Shown here piece after piece: positions 52,165-62,070 of a DNA stretch of 64,000 nt; within the stretch, counting starts at the first letter, position 1, and every line of letters begins with the position of its first letter. Origin of the DNA: Rhodothermus bifroesti (GTDB lineage: Bacteria > Bacteroidota > Rhodothermia > Rhodothermales > Rhodothermaceae); NCBI RefSeq assembly GCF_017908595.1, contig NZ_JAGKTL010000001.1:558001-622000 (forward strand), read 5' to 3'. Both the position numbers and the translations under genes were made by a program. Below the pieces are notes generated by a model. That model was not told where the DNA came from. It searched no databases and saw only the letters and a list, made by a program, of their open reading frames with translations.

Positions 52165-52362
52165 CTAACAGCACCCGCTTTTTAGGGTTCCGTTGATCCT
52201 GAAAAAAATTTTTCGCCTGTCGCTTGAAGGGCTGTAAAGCGGCGTCAAAAAGTAAGGTATGCCGAGGCAAGAGGGTTTTTTCGCAGGGAATCGGGCATAT
52301 TGCATGAAAATGATATGGGCAGCATATTGGAAGGGTATTCTTCATGAAAATCAAGCTGGGCT

Positions 52363-53844
52363 ATGCTACGTGGCACAACGCTTTGTTTGCTATGGATACT
52401 GCTGGGGAGTGTATCGACTCAAGCCCAGCAGCGGCGTCTTCCCGTTGATACCGCAGTGGTCACGCATCATACCGTGACCATCAAAGGGGTGCCCATTCCG
52501 TACCGGGCAGTTGCTGGTACGCAGCCGGTCTGGGATGCACATGGACGCCCGATTGCTGCGCTGTTTTATGTGTACTATGAGCGGGAGGATGTGCAGGATC
52601 GATCGCAGCGGCCGTTAGTGTTTTCGTTTAACGGCGGTCCGGGTTCATCTTCGGTCTGGATGCATATTGGCTATACTGGACCGCGTCGGGTTCGGGTTGA
52701 TGCTGAAGGCTTCCCTATGCAACCGTACGGGATCGAGGAAAATCCGTATTCCCTCTTAGACGTGGCCGATCTGGTGTATGTGGACCCCCTCAACACGGGT
52801 TTTTCTCGGACGCTAAGCGATACGGTAAAAGTGCAGCGGTTTTTTGGGGTGAATGAAGACGTGGCGTATCTGGCCGACTGGATTGCCACCTGGGTGAGTC
52901 GCCATGGGCGTTGGCACTCCCCGAAGTTTCTAATTGGAGAAAGCTATGGCACAACCCGCGTGGCGGGATTGGCTGGGGCATTGCAGGAACGGCATTGGAT
53001 GTATATCAATGGGGTGATTTTGGTCTCGCCAACTGGGCTTGGCATCAAGCGGGATGGACCTGTAGCTCAGGCCCTATTGCTACCGTACTATACTGCGGCC
53101 GCTTGGTATCACCAACGACTGGCCCCAGAGCTGCAGCAACGCGACCTGGAGGTATTGCTTGCAGAAGTAGAGAACTACGCTATTGACGTATACCTGCCAG
53201 CACTGGTGCGCGGCAATGCATTAACCCCGGAGCAACGCCAGGAGATCGCGCATCGCGTGGCCCTGTATGCTGGCCTATCCACAACCGAAGTGTTGCAATA
53301 CAACCTTTCGGTACCCCGAAACGTGTTTTGGAAGGCGCTGCTGCGCGACGAAGGGTTTACGATCGGCCGGTTGGACTCGCGCTACCGCGGCATCGACCGT
53401 CAGGCTGCTGGAGAGCAGTTTGACCATGACCCCGCCCTCAGTGCCTGGAATCATGCCTTCAGTCCAGCGATCAATGACTACCTGCGCAAGGTGCTGGGCT
53501 TTCAGACCGACCTCGAATACTGGGTGTTACGGGCGATCCGTCCATGGAATTTTGAGAATGACCAAACCGGCGAGCAGCTTCGGCGGGCCATGGCGCAAAA
53601 CCCCTATTTGCATGTGTTTGTTCAGGCTGGGTACTTTGATGGCGGGACTGATTATTTTTCGGCTAAGTATACGCTCTGGCAACTGGACCCCAGTGGGAAG
53701 CTGAGCGACCGCCTCTTTTTCAAGGGGTACCGTAGCGGCCACATGATGTATCTCCGATTGGAAGACCTAGCGGTGGCCAACGATGATCTGCGCAGGTTCA
53801 TTCAACAAGCCTTAGAAGCTGCACAGCAGCCTGCCCGATACTAA
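52363..53844 (+). CDS. Secreted S10-family serine carboxypeptidase
   Basis: A 493-residue alpha/beta-hydrolase peptidase. The signal peptide ends at VSTQAQ. It shows PLVFSFNGGPGSSSVW (oxyanion motif), VDPLNTGFSR and the nucleophile motif IGESYGTTR, with the C-terminal His near FKGYRSGHMMYLR. S10 enzymes remove C-terminal residues, and bacterial members are usually exported. The gene is followed after 16 bases by a GH37 trehalase. Confidence 0.92.
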   Translation: MLRGTTLCLLWILLGSVSTQAQQRRLPVDTAVVTHHTVTIKGVPIPYRAVAGTQPVWDAHGRPIAALFYVYYEREDVQDRSQRPLVFSFNGGPGSSSVWMHIGYTGPRRVRVDAEGFPMQPYGIEENPYSLLDVADLVYVDPLNTGFSRTLSDTVKVQRFFGVNEDVAYLADWIATWVSRHGRWHSPKFLIGESYGTTRVAGLAGALQERHWMYINGVILVSPTGLGIKRDGPVAQALLLPYYTAAAWYHQRLAPELQQRDLEVLLAEVENYAIDVYLPALVRGNALTPEQRQEIAHRVALYAGLSTTEVLQYNLSVPRNVFWKALLRDEGFTIGRLDSRYRGIDRQAAGEQFDHDPALSAWNHAFSPAINDYLRKVLGFQTDLEYWVLRAIRPWNFENDQTGEQLRRAMAQNPYLHVFVQAGYFDGGTDYFSAKYTLWQLDPSGKLSDRLFFKGYRSGHMMYLRLEDLAVANDDLRRFIQQALEAAQQPARY

Positions 53845-53860
53845 AATCCTAACCTGACAA

Positions 53861-55459
53861 ATGAAAACAATGCGGCGAAAGCTCTTTTGGTTTTTCTGGC
53901 TGCTTATGGGTTGGACGCCAGCGCTTCGGGCCCAAGACCAAGCGGCCTGTCGCGTGACGCTGCCCGCAGCCGAGCGTATTGCGGCCGTAGAGGCCTACAT
54001 TCACAAAAGCTGGGATAGCCTGACGCGCTCGCATCGCGACCTGCTTCAGGCCGTGCAAGATCCTAAGCTCGAGCACGCACCGGGCACGCCTTGGGTGCTT
54101 TACATTGCGGCTACAGAAGACAGCCTGGCCGTGTGGAACCAGCTCCAGCAAGCATTGCCCGATACCGGGCTTCGGCAAATCACGCTTCGTGTGCTTCCGA
54201 AAGATCCGATAGCCCAGCTAGACGTCATCAGGCCGCATGGGTTACTCTATTTGCCTGAGCCATACGTTGTGCCCGGAGGGCGTTTCAATGAAATGTACGG
54301 CTGGGATAGCTATTTCATCGTGATAGGATTACTTCACTCAGGACGCGTCGACTTGGCCAAAGCGATGACCGATAACCACCTCTATCAGGTGCGCCACTAC
54401 GGTAAAGTGCTCAATGCCAACCGAACTTATTACTTGACGCGTTCCCAGCCGCCTTTTTTGAGCGCAATGGTGCTGGCCGTCTACGAGCACACACGCGACC
54501 GCGACTGGCTGGCTGCAGCCGTTCCGCTTGTGGAACGCTACTATGCCTATTGGACCCAACCGCCCCACTTGGCCGGAGAGACCGGTCTTTCGCGCTATTA
54601 CGACTTAGGCGAAGGCCCAGCCCCTGAAGTGGTCTCCGGCGAGCGCGACGTGCAGGGCCGCACACACTACGACCGGGTCCGCGAATACTTCCGCACACAT
54701 GAGGTAACTGCCTATGAGGTATCGCTGTACTATGTGGCCGAGACTGATTCGCTGACACCCCTTTTCTACAAAGGGGACCGGTCAATGCGCGAGTCGGGCT
54801 TCGATCCGTCAAACCGCTACGGCCCCTTTAGCGTGGACATCATTCACTACGCTCCGGTGGATCTCAACGCGCTGCTGTACCGCATGGAGCAGGACGTTGC
54901 GCGTATGCATGCGCTGTTGGGCGATAGTGCCGCAGCTCGCCAGTGGCACAACCGGGCCGAGGTGCGGCGTGCACGGGTAGATCGTTACCTCTGGGATCCA
55001 GAAAAAGGCCTGTATTTTGATTACAACTTCCGCACCGGTCGCCGCAGCGATTATGTGTTTGCGACCACGTTTTATCCGCTTTGGGTAGGCATGGCTTCGC
55101 CAGAGCAAGCTGCCCGCGTAGCCGCTAACCTTTACCTTCTGGAAGCCCCTGGCGGGTTGCTTACCAGCACCCACATCAGTGGGAGTCAGTGGGACGCGCC
55201 CTACGGCTGGGCACCGCTTTATCTCATCGCGGTCGAAGGGCTGCGTCGCTATGGTTACCACGAAGCCGCCGATCGTCTGACGGCCAAGTTTGTGTCGATG
55301 GTCACAGAAGATTTTGAGCGCACGGGAGTGCTCTTGGAGAAGTACGACGTAGTACAGCGTCGTTCGGATGTAGCCCTGCGCTTTGGCTATACATCAAATG
55401 AAATTGGCTTTGGCTGGACAAATGCGGTCTTTTTAGCATTACTAGCCCAAATGGATTAA
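53861..55459 (+). CDS. GH37 trehalase
   Basis: A 532-residue exported alpha,alpha-trehalase. The signal ends at PALRAQDQ. Both GH37 signatures are clear: PGGRFNEMYGWDSYF and QWDAPYGWAP. The catalytic acid Asp lies in MRESGFDPSNRYG, and the base Glu near the C-terminal VLLEKYDV. It releases two glucoses from trehalose in the periplasm. Neighbours on both sides are cotranscribed (16 bases before, 9 bases after). Confidence 0.93.
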   Translation: MKTMRRKLFWFFWLLMGWTPALRAQDQAACRVTLPAAERIAAVEAYIHKSWDSLTRSHRDLLQAVQDPKLEHAPGTPWVLYIAATEDSLAVWNQLQQALPDTGLRQITLRVLPKDPIAQLDVIRPHGLLYLPEPYVVPGGRFNEMYGWDSYFIVIGLLHSGRVDLAKAMTDNHLYQVRHYGKVLNANRTYYLTRSQPPFLSAMVLAVYEHTRDRDWLAAAVPLVERYYAYWTQPPHLAGETGLSRYYDLGEGPAPEVVSGERDVQGRTHYDRVREYFRTHEVTAYEVSLYYVAETDSLTPLFYKGDRSMRESGFDPSNRYGPFSVDIIHYAPVDLNALLYRMEQDVARMHALLGDSAAARQWHNRAEVRRARVDRYLWDPEKGLYFDYNFRTGRRSDYVFATTFYPLWVGMASPEQAARVAANLYLLEAPGGLLTSTHISGSQWDAPYGWAPLYLIAVEGLRRYGYHEAADRLTAKFVSMVTEDFERTGVLLEKYDVVQRRSDVALRFGYTSNEIGFGWTNAVFLALLAQMD

Positions 55460-55468
55460 GCGGCAGCA

Positions 55469-56086
55469 ATGGACGCAAAAGCGCACTGGGAGCGGGTTTA
55501 CGCAACTACACCCCTAGAACAGGTAGGTTGGTACCGACCGCATTTGGATACTTCTCTGGCGTGGATTCAAGCGCTTTCGCTACCCCCATCGGCCCGCATT
55601 TTAGATGTAGGCGGTGGCGCTTCGACGCTAGTGGACGATTTACTTGCGTTGGGCTTTACAAACCTCACAGTACTGGACCTCTCGGCTGTGGCGTTGACCC
55701 ATGCGCAGCAGCGGTTAGGAAAGCAGGCCGCTGCGGTTAGCTGGATCGAGGCGGATATTACGGAAGCTTCGCTACCTAAAGCCTTCTATGACCTGTGGCA
55801 CGACCGAGCGGTATTTCACTTTCTGACGACAGCCAAGGCTCAGAGGCGCTATGTCGAGCAAATGCAACAGGCCCTGCGCCCCGGCGGATATGCGATTTTA
55901 GCTACCTTTTCGCTTGAGGCACCACCACGTTGCAGCGGTCTGCCGGTGGTGCGCTACGACCTGGAAGCGCTGGTGCATACGTTAGGCCCAAAGTTTCGAC
56001 TGCTGCGCCAAGGCAGAGAACACCACGTCACGCCCAGCGGCGTGGCACAGCCATATCTGTACGCCTGCTTTCAATACATCCCTTAA
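55469..56086 (+). CDS. Class I SAM-dependent methyltransferase
   Basis: A 205-residue soluble methyltransferase. N-terminal HWERVYATTPLEQVGWYRPHLDTSL is typical of a subgroup of class I enzymes often found beside stress or metal genes. Motif I is ARILDVGGGASTLVDDLL, strand 2 reads LTVLDLSA, and the post-motif is ALRPGGYAILATFSLEAPP. The GLPVVRYDLEAL motif agrees with that subgroup. The acceptor is unknown. It follows the trehalase by nine bases. Confidence 0.87.
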   Translation: MDAKAHWERVYATTPLEQVGWYRPHLDTSLAWIQALSLPPSARILDVGGGASTLVDDLLALGFTNLTVLDLSAVALTHAQQRLGKQAAAVSWIEADITEASLPKAFYDLWHDRAVFHFLTTAKAQRRYVEQMQQALRPGGYAILATFSLEAPPRCSGLPVVRYDLEALVHTLGPKFRLLRQGREHHVTPSGVAQPYLYACFQYIP

Positions 56087-56090
56087 CGCT

Positions 56091-57113
56091 ATGGCCGTTT
56101 CAATCCCGACCACGATGCGGGCTATGGTGCTTGAAGCCCCAGGTCAGCCGCTTGTTTTGCGTGAGCTCCCGGTGCCTGAGCCCAAAAGAGGCGAAGTGCT
56201 TTTGCAGGTAGAAGCTTGCGGGGTGTGCCGCACCGATTTGCACATTGTCGATGGCGAGCTACCTGAACCTAAGCTACCGCTTATTCTGGGGCATCAGATC
56301 GTTGGACGGGTGGTGCGACTTGGTGAAGGGGTGCAGCGTTTCCAGGAAGGGGACCGGGTGGGTGTGCCCTGGCTAGCTGAAACGTGCGGTAGGTGTCGTT
56401 ACTGCCGTCGTGGACAAGAAAACCTATGCCCTCAGGCCCAATTTACGGGCTATACGCGCGATGGCGGCTTTGCCGAATTCACAACAGCCCGTGCGGATTA
56501 TTGCTATCCATTGCCCGATGAAGTGTACGACGCGCCCCACGCTGCGCCGCTGCTCTGTGCAGGGTTGATTGGCTACCGTACCTATCGGCTAGCTGGAGCA
56601 CACGTCGAACGTCTGGGGCTTTACGGTTTTGGGGCGGCGGCCCACCTGATTATCCAGCTTGCTGTGGCCCGTGGGCAGCAGGTGTATGCGTTTACGCGGC
56701 CAGGCGATACCGCAGCCCAGGAATTTGCCCGAAAACTAGGGGCGGTTTGGGCTGGGGCCTCAAACGAACGCCCCCCCGAGCCGCTCGACGCTGCGCTGAT
56801 CTTCGCGCCTGTGGGATCCCTGGTCGTTGAAGCGCTGCGCGTGGTGGATCGGGGAGGAATTGTGGTGTGTGGGGGCATCCACATGAGCGACATTCCCACG
56901 TTCCCTTATCGTCTGCTTTGGGAGGAGCGCGTCATCCGCTCGGTGGCTAACCTAACGCGGCAAGATGGGGAAGAATTTCTTCGGCTAGCTCCTACGATTC
57001 CGATACGTACGGAGGTGACGTGTTTCCCGCTAGAAAAAGCGAACGAAGCGCTTCGGCGCCTTCGGGAAGGACAGCTTCAGGGAGCGGCTGTACTGGTGAT
57101 GACCACCAGTTAG
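56091..57113 (+). CDS. Zinc-dependent alcohol dehydrogenase (MDR superfamily)
   Basis: A 340-residue NAD(P)-dependent dehydrogenase. The catalytic zinc ligand Cys is in EACGVCRTDLH, with LILGHQIVGRVV. The structural zinc site is CGRCRYCRRGQENLC (four Cys). The nucleotide-binding fold is reduced in signature (GLYGFGAAAHLIIQ). A conserved C-terminal block reads VVCGGIHMSDIPTFPYRLLWEERVIRSVANLT. It is the last gene of the S10-trehalase run, starting five bases after the methyltransferase. The substrate is unknown. Confidence 0.9.
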   Translation: MAVSIPTTMRAMVLEAPGQPLVLRELPVPEPKRGEVLLQVEACGVCRTDLHIVDGELPEPKLPLILGHQIVGRVVRLGEGVQRFQEGDRVGVPWLAETCGRCRYCRRGQENLCPQAQFTGYTRDGGFAEFTTARADYCYPLPDEVYDAPHAAPLLCAGLIGYRTYRLAGAHVERLGLYGFGAAAHLIIQLAVARGQQVYAFTRPGDTAAQEFARKLGAVWAGASNERPPEPLDAALIFAPVGSLVVEALRVVDRGGIVVCGGIHMSDIPTFPYRLLWEERVIRSVANLTRQDGEEFLRLAPTIPIRTEVTCFPLEKANEALRRLREGQLQGAAVLVMTTS

Positions 57114-58768
57114 GGTGTTAGGAGGGCCATGTAAGCTTGGCGGTCGTGTAGGAGTGCTGCTGCCCGAGCGATAAGCGGATCTTCTTGCAGGCGATACCGC
57201 ATCTGCTCGCTAGCCGGCAGATAGCGTGCCAGCAGCTCCAAGCGCAACTGTCGCTTTAGAGCATCGGCTTCGCGCTCAAAGGCTGCCTGCTTCGCTTGCG
57301 CTAGCGCGGTTTGCAAAGGCTGCAAGGCCTTGAGTGCTTCCTGGTGGTTAGCAGCCTCCAACTGGCTTTGTAGGGTACTCAAGGTATATTCGGCTGGGAG
57401 ACGATAGGTAAACGACTGTTTTTCGAGCCATTGCTCGAACGCTTTGAGCACAGCCGGTGAAATGTCGACGTTAGGGGTAGGAGGCTGAGGATGCTGAGCC
57501 ACATAGTAGTTGGCGAAAAAGAAGAAAGCCGCTTGGCGACGCAGGGCTGCTTCAAGGGGACCGGGCTCTGGAGGTGATAGGCGCACGTCGGGTTCGATCC
57601 CGTGCCCGTCGTGTACCGTGCGTCCGCGTTGCGTGTAAAACGTGCGGCGTAGGGAATCAGGAATCAGGGTACCATTACCATCATGCCGGCTGTAGTCAAT
57701 CGCTTGGATGCTGCGTCCACTGGGCGTATAGTAGGCAGCTGTGGTGATTTTGAGCGCGGTATTGTAGGGAAGTGGACGAATGACTTGGACGAGCCCTTTG
57801 CCGTAGGTATTGGTCCCCACCACTACACCACGGTCTAGGTCCTGAATGGCGCCGGCCACAATTTCGCTGGCCGAAGCGCTAAGCTCGTTAACCAGCACAA
57901 CCAGCGGCACGTCGGGGGCTAAGGGCACTGTGGTGTTGCGATAGGTGCGGTTGCGGTCGGGCGTACGTCCACGGGTAGAAACAATCGGAGCGCCTTGGGG
58001 CAGAAACAACCCGGCAACATCAACCGCTGCTTCTAAAAGACCGCCTGGATTATCGCGCAGGTCCAAAATTAGCCCTTGAAGCTTGCCAGAGGCCATCAGC
58101 CGTTCTAGTGCTTGGCGCACCTCATCGCCGGCGCCTAGCGCAAAACGCTCCAAACGGATGTAGGCTATTCCTGCGGTGGTATCGTCGTTAAGAAATCCAG
58201 CATACGTAACGTTTTTCAACTGCACTTCTTCGCGCGTCAGTACAAACTTCAAGGGAGCTGGTTCGCCTTCCCGCACCACAGTTAGAGAAACTGTCGTGCC
58301 AGGTTGACCACGCAGCAGGTGTTGCACGGTTTCTAGCGATAGCCCCTCAGTCGGCTGGCCATCAATGTGGGTGATGATGTCGCCTGTGCGCAGTCCTTGT
58401 CGATAGCCCGCTGTTCCCTCAATAGGAGCCAAAACCGTGAGCTTGCCGTTGCGCAGGCCAACGTTGAGGCCCACGCCCCCATAGCGTCCCCGTGTCAGTA
58501 GTTCAATTTCGCTCCGATCGGCTTCGTCAAAAAACGTGGTATAAGGATCGAGTTCGGCCAGCATGGCCTCGATCCCTTTGCGCATCAGGCGACCAGGGTC
58601 AACTGGGTCAATATAGTCGGTAACGAGCGTTTCGTAGAGGGCACCGAAGATGCGAAAATGCTTCTGCAGGGCAAAAAACGTATTGTCCTGAACAGCAAAA
58701 AACCCCACCCCGACGCCTAGCGTCAGAATAAGCAGCAAAACAAGTCCGCTACGGCGCAGCAAATACAT
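57110..58768 (-). CDS. S41-family C-terminal processing protease
   Basis: A 552-residue periplasmic protease. One N-terminal membrane helix (GLVLLLILTLGVGVGFFAV) is followed by a PDZ domain (GYRQGLRTGDIITHIDGQPTEGL) and the S41 core: GLILDLRDNPGGLLEAAVDVA, the catalytic Ser in NELSASASEIVAG and the general-base Lys in GTNTYGKGLVQ. A helical C-terminal extension of about 130 residues is rich in Gln and Ala. It cleaves proteins at C-termini, as Prc/CtpA does. It follows tatC by five bases. Confidence 0.93.
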   Translation of the reverse strand: MYLLRRSGLVLLLILTLGVGVGFFAVQDNTFFALQKHFRIFGALYETLVTDYIDPVDPGRLMRKGIEAMLAELDPYTTFFDEADRSEIELLTRGRYGGVGLNVGLRNGKLTVLAPIEGTAGYRQGLRTGDIITHIDGQPTEGLSLETVQHLLRGQPGTTVSLTVVREGEPAPLKFVLTREEVQLKNVTYAGFLNDDTTAGIAYIRLERFALGAGDEVRQALERLMASGKLQGLILDLRDNPGGLLEAAVDVAGLFLPQGAPIVSTRGRTPDRNRTYRNTTVPLAPDVPLVVLVNELSASASEIVAGAIQDLDRGVVVGTNTYGKGLVQVIRPLPYNTALKITTAAYYTPSGRSIQAIDYSRHDGNGTLIPDSLRRTFYTQRGRTVHDGHGIEPDVRLSPPEPGPLEAALRRQAAFFFFANYYVAQHPQPPTPNVDISPAVLKAFEQWLEKQSFTYRLPAEYTLSTLQSQLEAANHQEALKALQPLQTALAQAKQAAFEREADALKRQLRLELLARYLPASEQMRYRLQEDPLIARAAALLHDRQAYMALLTP

Positions 58769-58773
58769 GATAC

Positions 58774-59649
58774 CTACGAGTAAAGCGCCTGGCGCAGTTG
58801 TTCTTCCCGGCGGCGATCTACAAAGCTTGCTATATGTATCGACAATTCATAAAGCAGAAAAAGCGGAACGGCCACAAGCACTTGGGATATTGGATCAGGG
58901 GGCGTAAAGATGGCTCCCAGAATAAGCACAACAATCAGTGCATAGCGACGTCCTTTCCGCAGTATTTGACCCGAGAGTATGCCTAGTTTGGCCAAAAAGT
59001 ACACAATAACCGGCAGTTCAAACAAAATCCCCACCCCTAAGGCCCAGGTGGTGATCATGCTAAAATACTTCGTAATGTCGAACTGGTTGATAATCTGTTC
59101 GGAGATCGTATAGTTGGCAAAAAACTGCAAGGCCAGGGGAGTAATGATGAGATAGCCGAACATCACGCCCAAGATAAAAAAGCCGGTTGCAAAAGCAGCT
59201 GCAAAGCGCATGCCTTGTTTTTCATGAGGATACAAGCCTGGCTCGACAAACTTCCACAGTTGATAAATGAAAACAGGAGCGCCAATGATAACGCCAACAA
59301 ATAAAATGGTCCCCAAATGGGCAAAAAATTGTCCAGTGATCGTCCGATTGAGAAGCTCTAAGGGTTTAGCTTCAACCCCAAAGAGCCGGTACATAAAGAA
59401 GTCTGGTTTCGCTGGTCCAAGCAGAATGTGGTCGATAATCCACTTGCTGAAGAAGCTGCAAAGGATAGTGGAGACTAAAATTCCCGATAGGCCCTTAATC
59501 AGCCTCCAGCGTAATTCCTCAAGGTGATCCAGGAAGGACATTTCGGCCATGTCGGCCGAAGGGACAGCTTCTTGCACTGCCCCGTCGCCTTGTGGGGATG
59601 GGGCAGGAAGTGAAGGAGGTGCGGGGTTACGCGTTCCAAACAACTTCAT
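58774..59649 (-). CDS. tatC: Sec-independent protein translocase TatC
   Basis: Core receptor of the Tat pathway, 291 residues with six helices. It shows SFLDHLEELRWRLIKGL, the conserved periplasmic motif LWKFVEPGLYPHEKQ, LGVMFGYLIITPLALQFF and the C-terminal block RKGRRYALIVVLILGAIFTPPDPISQ. A Pro/Ser-rich N-terminal extension (about 35 residues) precedes the domain and is a lineage feature. The tatA/B genes are not in the window. It would export the Tat substrates seen here, including the Rieske and GH95-like proteins. Confidence 0.95.
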   Translation of the reverse strand: MKLFGTRNPAPPSLPAPSPQGDGAVQEAVPSADMAEMSFLDHLEELRWRLIKGLSGILVSTILCSFFSKWIIDHILLGPAKPDFFMYRLFGVEAKPLELLNRTITGQFFAHLGTILFVGVIIGAPVFIYQLWKFVEPGLYPHEKQGMRFAAAFATGFFILGVMFGYLIITPLALQFFANYTISEQIINQFDITKYFSMITTWALGVGILFELPVIVYFLAKLGILSGQILRKGRRYALIVVLILGAIFTPPDPISQVLVAVPLFLLYELSIHIASFVDRRREEQLRQALYS

Positions 59650-59670
59650 TGCTGCTTCTGCACCGCGTTG

Positions 59671-60279
59671 TCATAGGGAATCCGAAGTACTGTGGGGACC
59701 ATCCCGCAAGTTTAGATCCAGCAGAGCATCTACCCAGAGCCCTTCGGCTTCCAGGCGGGCACGTCCGTTACTCCAAGTAAAATTAAACAAGGTGAGCACG
59801 CCGCAAACGTGAAAGCCATCGCTGCGCAGCAGTGCAAGCGCCCGGGCTGCACTTCGACCGCTGTTAAGGATATCGTCGAGCAGCACAACAGGCTGCTGGC
59901 GGTCTAAGGGGCCTTCGACTAGGCGACGCCGACCGTACGGCTTGCGCTGCTCTCGAATAAAGCCACCACGCAGCTCGGGAGCACCTGGGGGAGGGGGAGC
60001 GGCCAAAGCGGCACATACCAGTGCGTAAGCCCCAAAGCCAAACCCGGCCAACTGCACTACGCCACGGGCACGCACCCGCTCAGCCAATAGTCGGCCTACT
60101 TCGCGAAACGTGTCCCCTTCGAGCATGGGGATGCGGGTGTCTAGTAGCCACCCGATCGGCTGTCCGCGGGGGTCGGTAATAGGTTCTTGCTCGCGGCGTA
60201 CCAAAGCTCGGGCGTAGAGCTTACGCCCCAGAGCCACCAGGTCGGCATACGCAGAAGGGCTTAGCGCATGGGCTGCCAT
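59671..60279 (-). CDS. Phosphoribosyltransferase, orotate PRTase-like
   Basis: A 202-residue type I phosphoribosyltransferase. The PRPP-binding loop is VVLLDDILNSGRSA (acidic pair then SG). Another OPRT-like feature is GFGFGAYALVCAAL (strand and turn). The flexible catalytic loop reads EQRKPYGRRRLVEGPL, with a Lys and the basic EG motif as in PyrE. It is probably orotate phosphoribosyltransferase or a close relative, but no pyr genes are nearby, so the symbol is left open. It lies 21 bases upstream of tatC. Confidence 0.72.
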   Translation of the reverse strand: MAAHALSPSAYADLVALGRKLYARALVRREQEPITDPRGQPIGWLLDTRIPMLEGDTFREVGRLLAERVRARGVVQLAGFGFGAYALVCAALAAPPPPGAPELRGGFIREQRKPYGRRRLVEGPLDRQQPVVLLDDILNSGRSAARALALLRSDGFHVCGVLTLFNFTWSNGRARLEAEGLWVDALLDLNLRDGPHSTSDSL

Positions 60280-60350
60280 GGCATAAGTAACCGGCCAGCA
60301 CGAAGCATGTCGTGGGGTGTTATTCGACGTAAACCCCTAAACGTTCCTGA

Positions 60351-61658
60351 CTATGCAACAACAAAATCGTACAGCGGATATTGTTGGCAGAGCGCTTCTA
60401 CCTCCTGGCGAATGCGGTGGCGCAGCTGCTCATCACCCGGATGACTGAGCACTTGGTCAATCCATGCGACCACTTGTCGAAACTCCTCTTCCTTGAAGCC
60501 TCGCGTGGTCATGGCTGGTGTACCGATGCGGATGCCACTGGTCACCAACGGGCTCTGCTCGTCGTAAGGTACCATATTCTTGTTTACCGTGATGCCGGCC
60601 TCTCCCAACAAGGTTTCAGCCTCCTTCCCGGTAAGTCCCTTATTGCGCAGATCAATCAGGATCAAGTGGTTGTCGGTGCCCCCAGAAACCAAGTGATAGC
60701 CCCGTTCCAGAAAGGCCTGCGCCATGGCCTTGGCGTTGCGTACGATCTGCTGAGCGTAGGTCTTAAACTCGGGTTTAAGGGCTTCTCCGAAGGCTACGGC
60801 TTTGGCAGCAATAACGTGCATGAGTGGCCCACCCTGCGTTCCCGGAAAGACGGCCGCATCGAGCAGCTCACTCATTTTTTTAAGTCGTCCGCTTTTGGGC
60901 GCTGTGATCCCAAAGGGGTTATCAAAGTCACGACCAATTAAGATCATCCCACCGCGCGGCCCTCGCAGCGTCTTATGGGTGGTGGTGGTTACAATATGGG
61001 CATAAGGCATAGGATCGTTCAGCACCCCCGCAGCAATAAGGCCTGCCGTGTGGGCCATGTCCATCCACAGCAGTGCGCCTACTTCGTCAGCAATCTCACG
61101 AAACGTTTTGTAGTCAAAATCCCGGGGATATGCACTGGCGCCAATAGAAATTAGCTTGGGCCGAATTTTTCGGGCTTTGTCCCGCACCTTGTCCATATCA
61201 ATGCGACCGGCCAGGGGCCCCTCCTTTTCGACACCGTAGTACTCCGCGTGGTACAAGATGCCTGAAAAGTTGACCGGACTGCCATGGGTCAAATGGCCGC
61301 CATGGGCCAAGTTTAATCCTAAAAAGGTATCCCCTGGCTTAAGCGTAGCCAGGTAGACGGCCGCGTTGGCTTGGGCTCCCGAGTGGGGCTGGACGTTGAC
61401 CCATTCACACCGAAACAGCTTGCGGGCACGTTCGCGGGCCAGTTCTTCGACCAGATCGACATATTCACATCCGCCGTAGTAGCGCCGGCCAGGTAGCCCT
61501 TCGGCGTATTTGTTGGTGAGCGGCGATCCCATTGCCTCCAAAACCGCCCGCGAAACGAAATTCTCTGAAGCAATCAGTTCCAAGCCATTGTTTTGGCGTG
61601 CTACCTCAAGCTGAATGGCTTGAAAAACTTCCGGGTCTTGAATTTCTAGGACCGACAT
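60351..61658 (-). CDS. glyA: Serine hydroxymethyltransferase
   Basis: A PLP enzyme making glycine and methylene-THF from serine, about 435 residues. It starts [22 protein letters not shown] (ATG 61658, eight bases after GAGATGG). It shows [38 protein letters not shown], the aspartate [12 protein letters not shown] and the PLP-lysine motif [14 protein letters not shown]. Two alternative upstream starts exist. A 6-bp inverted repeat sits just before the start. Confidence 0.97.
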   Translation of the reverse strand: MSVLEIQDPEVFQAIQLEVARQNNGLELIASENFVSRAVLEAMGSPLTNKYAEGLPGRRYYGGCEYVDLVEELARERARKLFRCEWVNVQPHSGAQANAAVYLATLKPGDTFLGLNLAHGGHLTHGSPVNFSGILYHAEYYGVEKEGPLAGRIDMDKVRDKARKIRPKLISIGASAYPRDFDYKTFREIADEVGALLWMDMAHTAGLIAAGVLNDPMPYAHIVTTTTHKTLRGPRGGMILIGRDFDNPFGITAPKSGRLKKMSELLDAAVFPGTQGGPLMHVIAAKAVAFGEALKPEFKTYAQQIVRNAKAMAQAFLERGYHLVSGGTDNHLILIDLRNKGLTGKEAETLLGEAGITVNKNMVPYDEQSPLVTSGIRIGTPAMTTRGFKEEEFRQVVAWIDQVLSHPGDEQLRHRIRQEVEALCQQYPLYDFVVA

Positions 61659-61673
61659 GCGCAAAACCATCTC

Positions 61674-61690
61674 GATTGCAGAAAGCAATC
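61674..61690 (-). promoter_or_regulatory. Small inverted repeat in the glyA leader
   Basis: GATTGC (61674-61679) and GCAATC (61685-61690) form a perfect 6-bp inverted repeat with a 5-base spacer, 16 bases upstream of the glyA start. It could be a leader hairpin or a small operator; no riboswitch fold is evident. Confidence 0.3.
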
Positions 61691-61733
61691 CTTAAGATAC
61701 GAAAAGCGAAGCGGGGTTTGTACGAAAAGTCGT

Positions 61734-62060
61734 TTATCGGATAGGCTGGGCAATCATGAAAAATCGACCTCCAATGCCCAGGAAACGCCAGTAATCCCGC
61801 TCGCCATCGGGCCCATCCGGATCCACCGTGTAAATGCTCCACAAGTAGTAATTGTCGCGATGGGTAACCTTGCGGGCAAGTGCTGCGGTCAAGGTTCCAC
61901 CACTTTCGGCAAAAGCCCGACCAACAGGTGAAGTGCCTAATTCTCGATGCAGGTGTTCGCTCACCCGGTTTTCTAAATAGGCTTCAAAAGCGCCAGGGTC
62001 TGGATTGTATCCATACAAGACCCCTGCCACAGCCAACAGCAGCATCCATCCTACACGCAT
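61734..62060 (-). CDS. Small exported DUF4359-like protein
   Basis: A 108-residue protein with an N-terminal hydrophobic segment (MLLLAVAGVLYGYNPDP). The DUF4359-like pattern follows: NPDPGAFEAYLENRV, then THRDNYYLWSIYTVD and a closing YWRFLGIGGRFFMI. Function is unknown; family members are small membrane or secreted proteins. It follows the DUF4159 gene by 10 bases and precedes glyA. Confidence 0.6.
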   Translation of the reverse strand: MRVGWMLLLAVAGVLYGYNPDPGAFEAYLENRVSEHLHRELGTSPVGRAFAESGGTLTAALARKVTHRDNYYLWSIYTVDPDGPDGERDYWRFLGIGGRFFMIAQPIR

Positions 62061-62070
62061 GGCAACCTCC

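Noticed and set aside
52064-52354. 96-residue minus-strand frame upstream of the cold-shock gene
   Set aside because: It is AT-rich with unusual composition and no family signal, so it is more likely the cold-shock gene's leader region.
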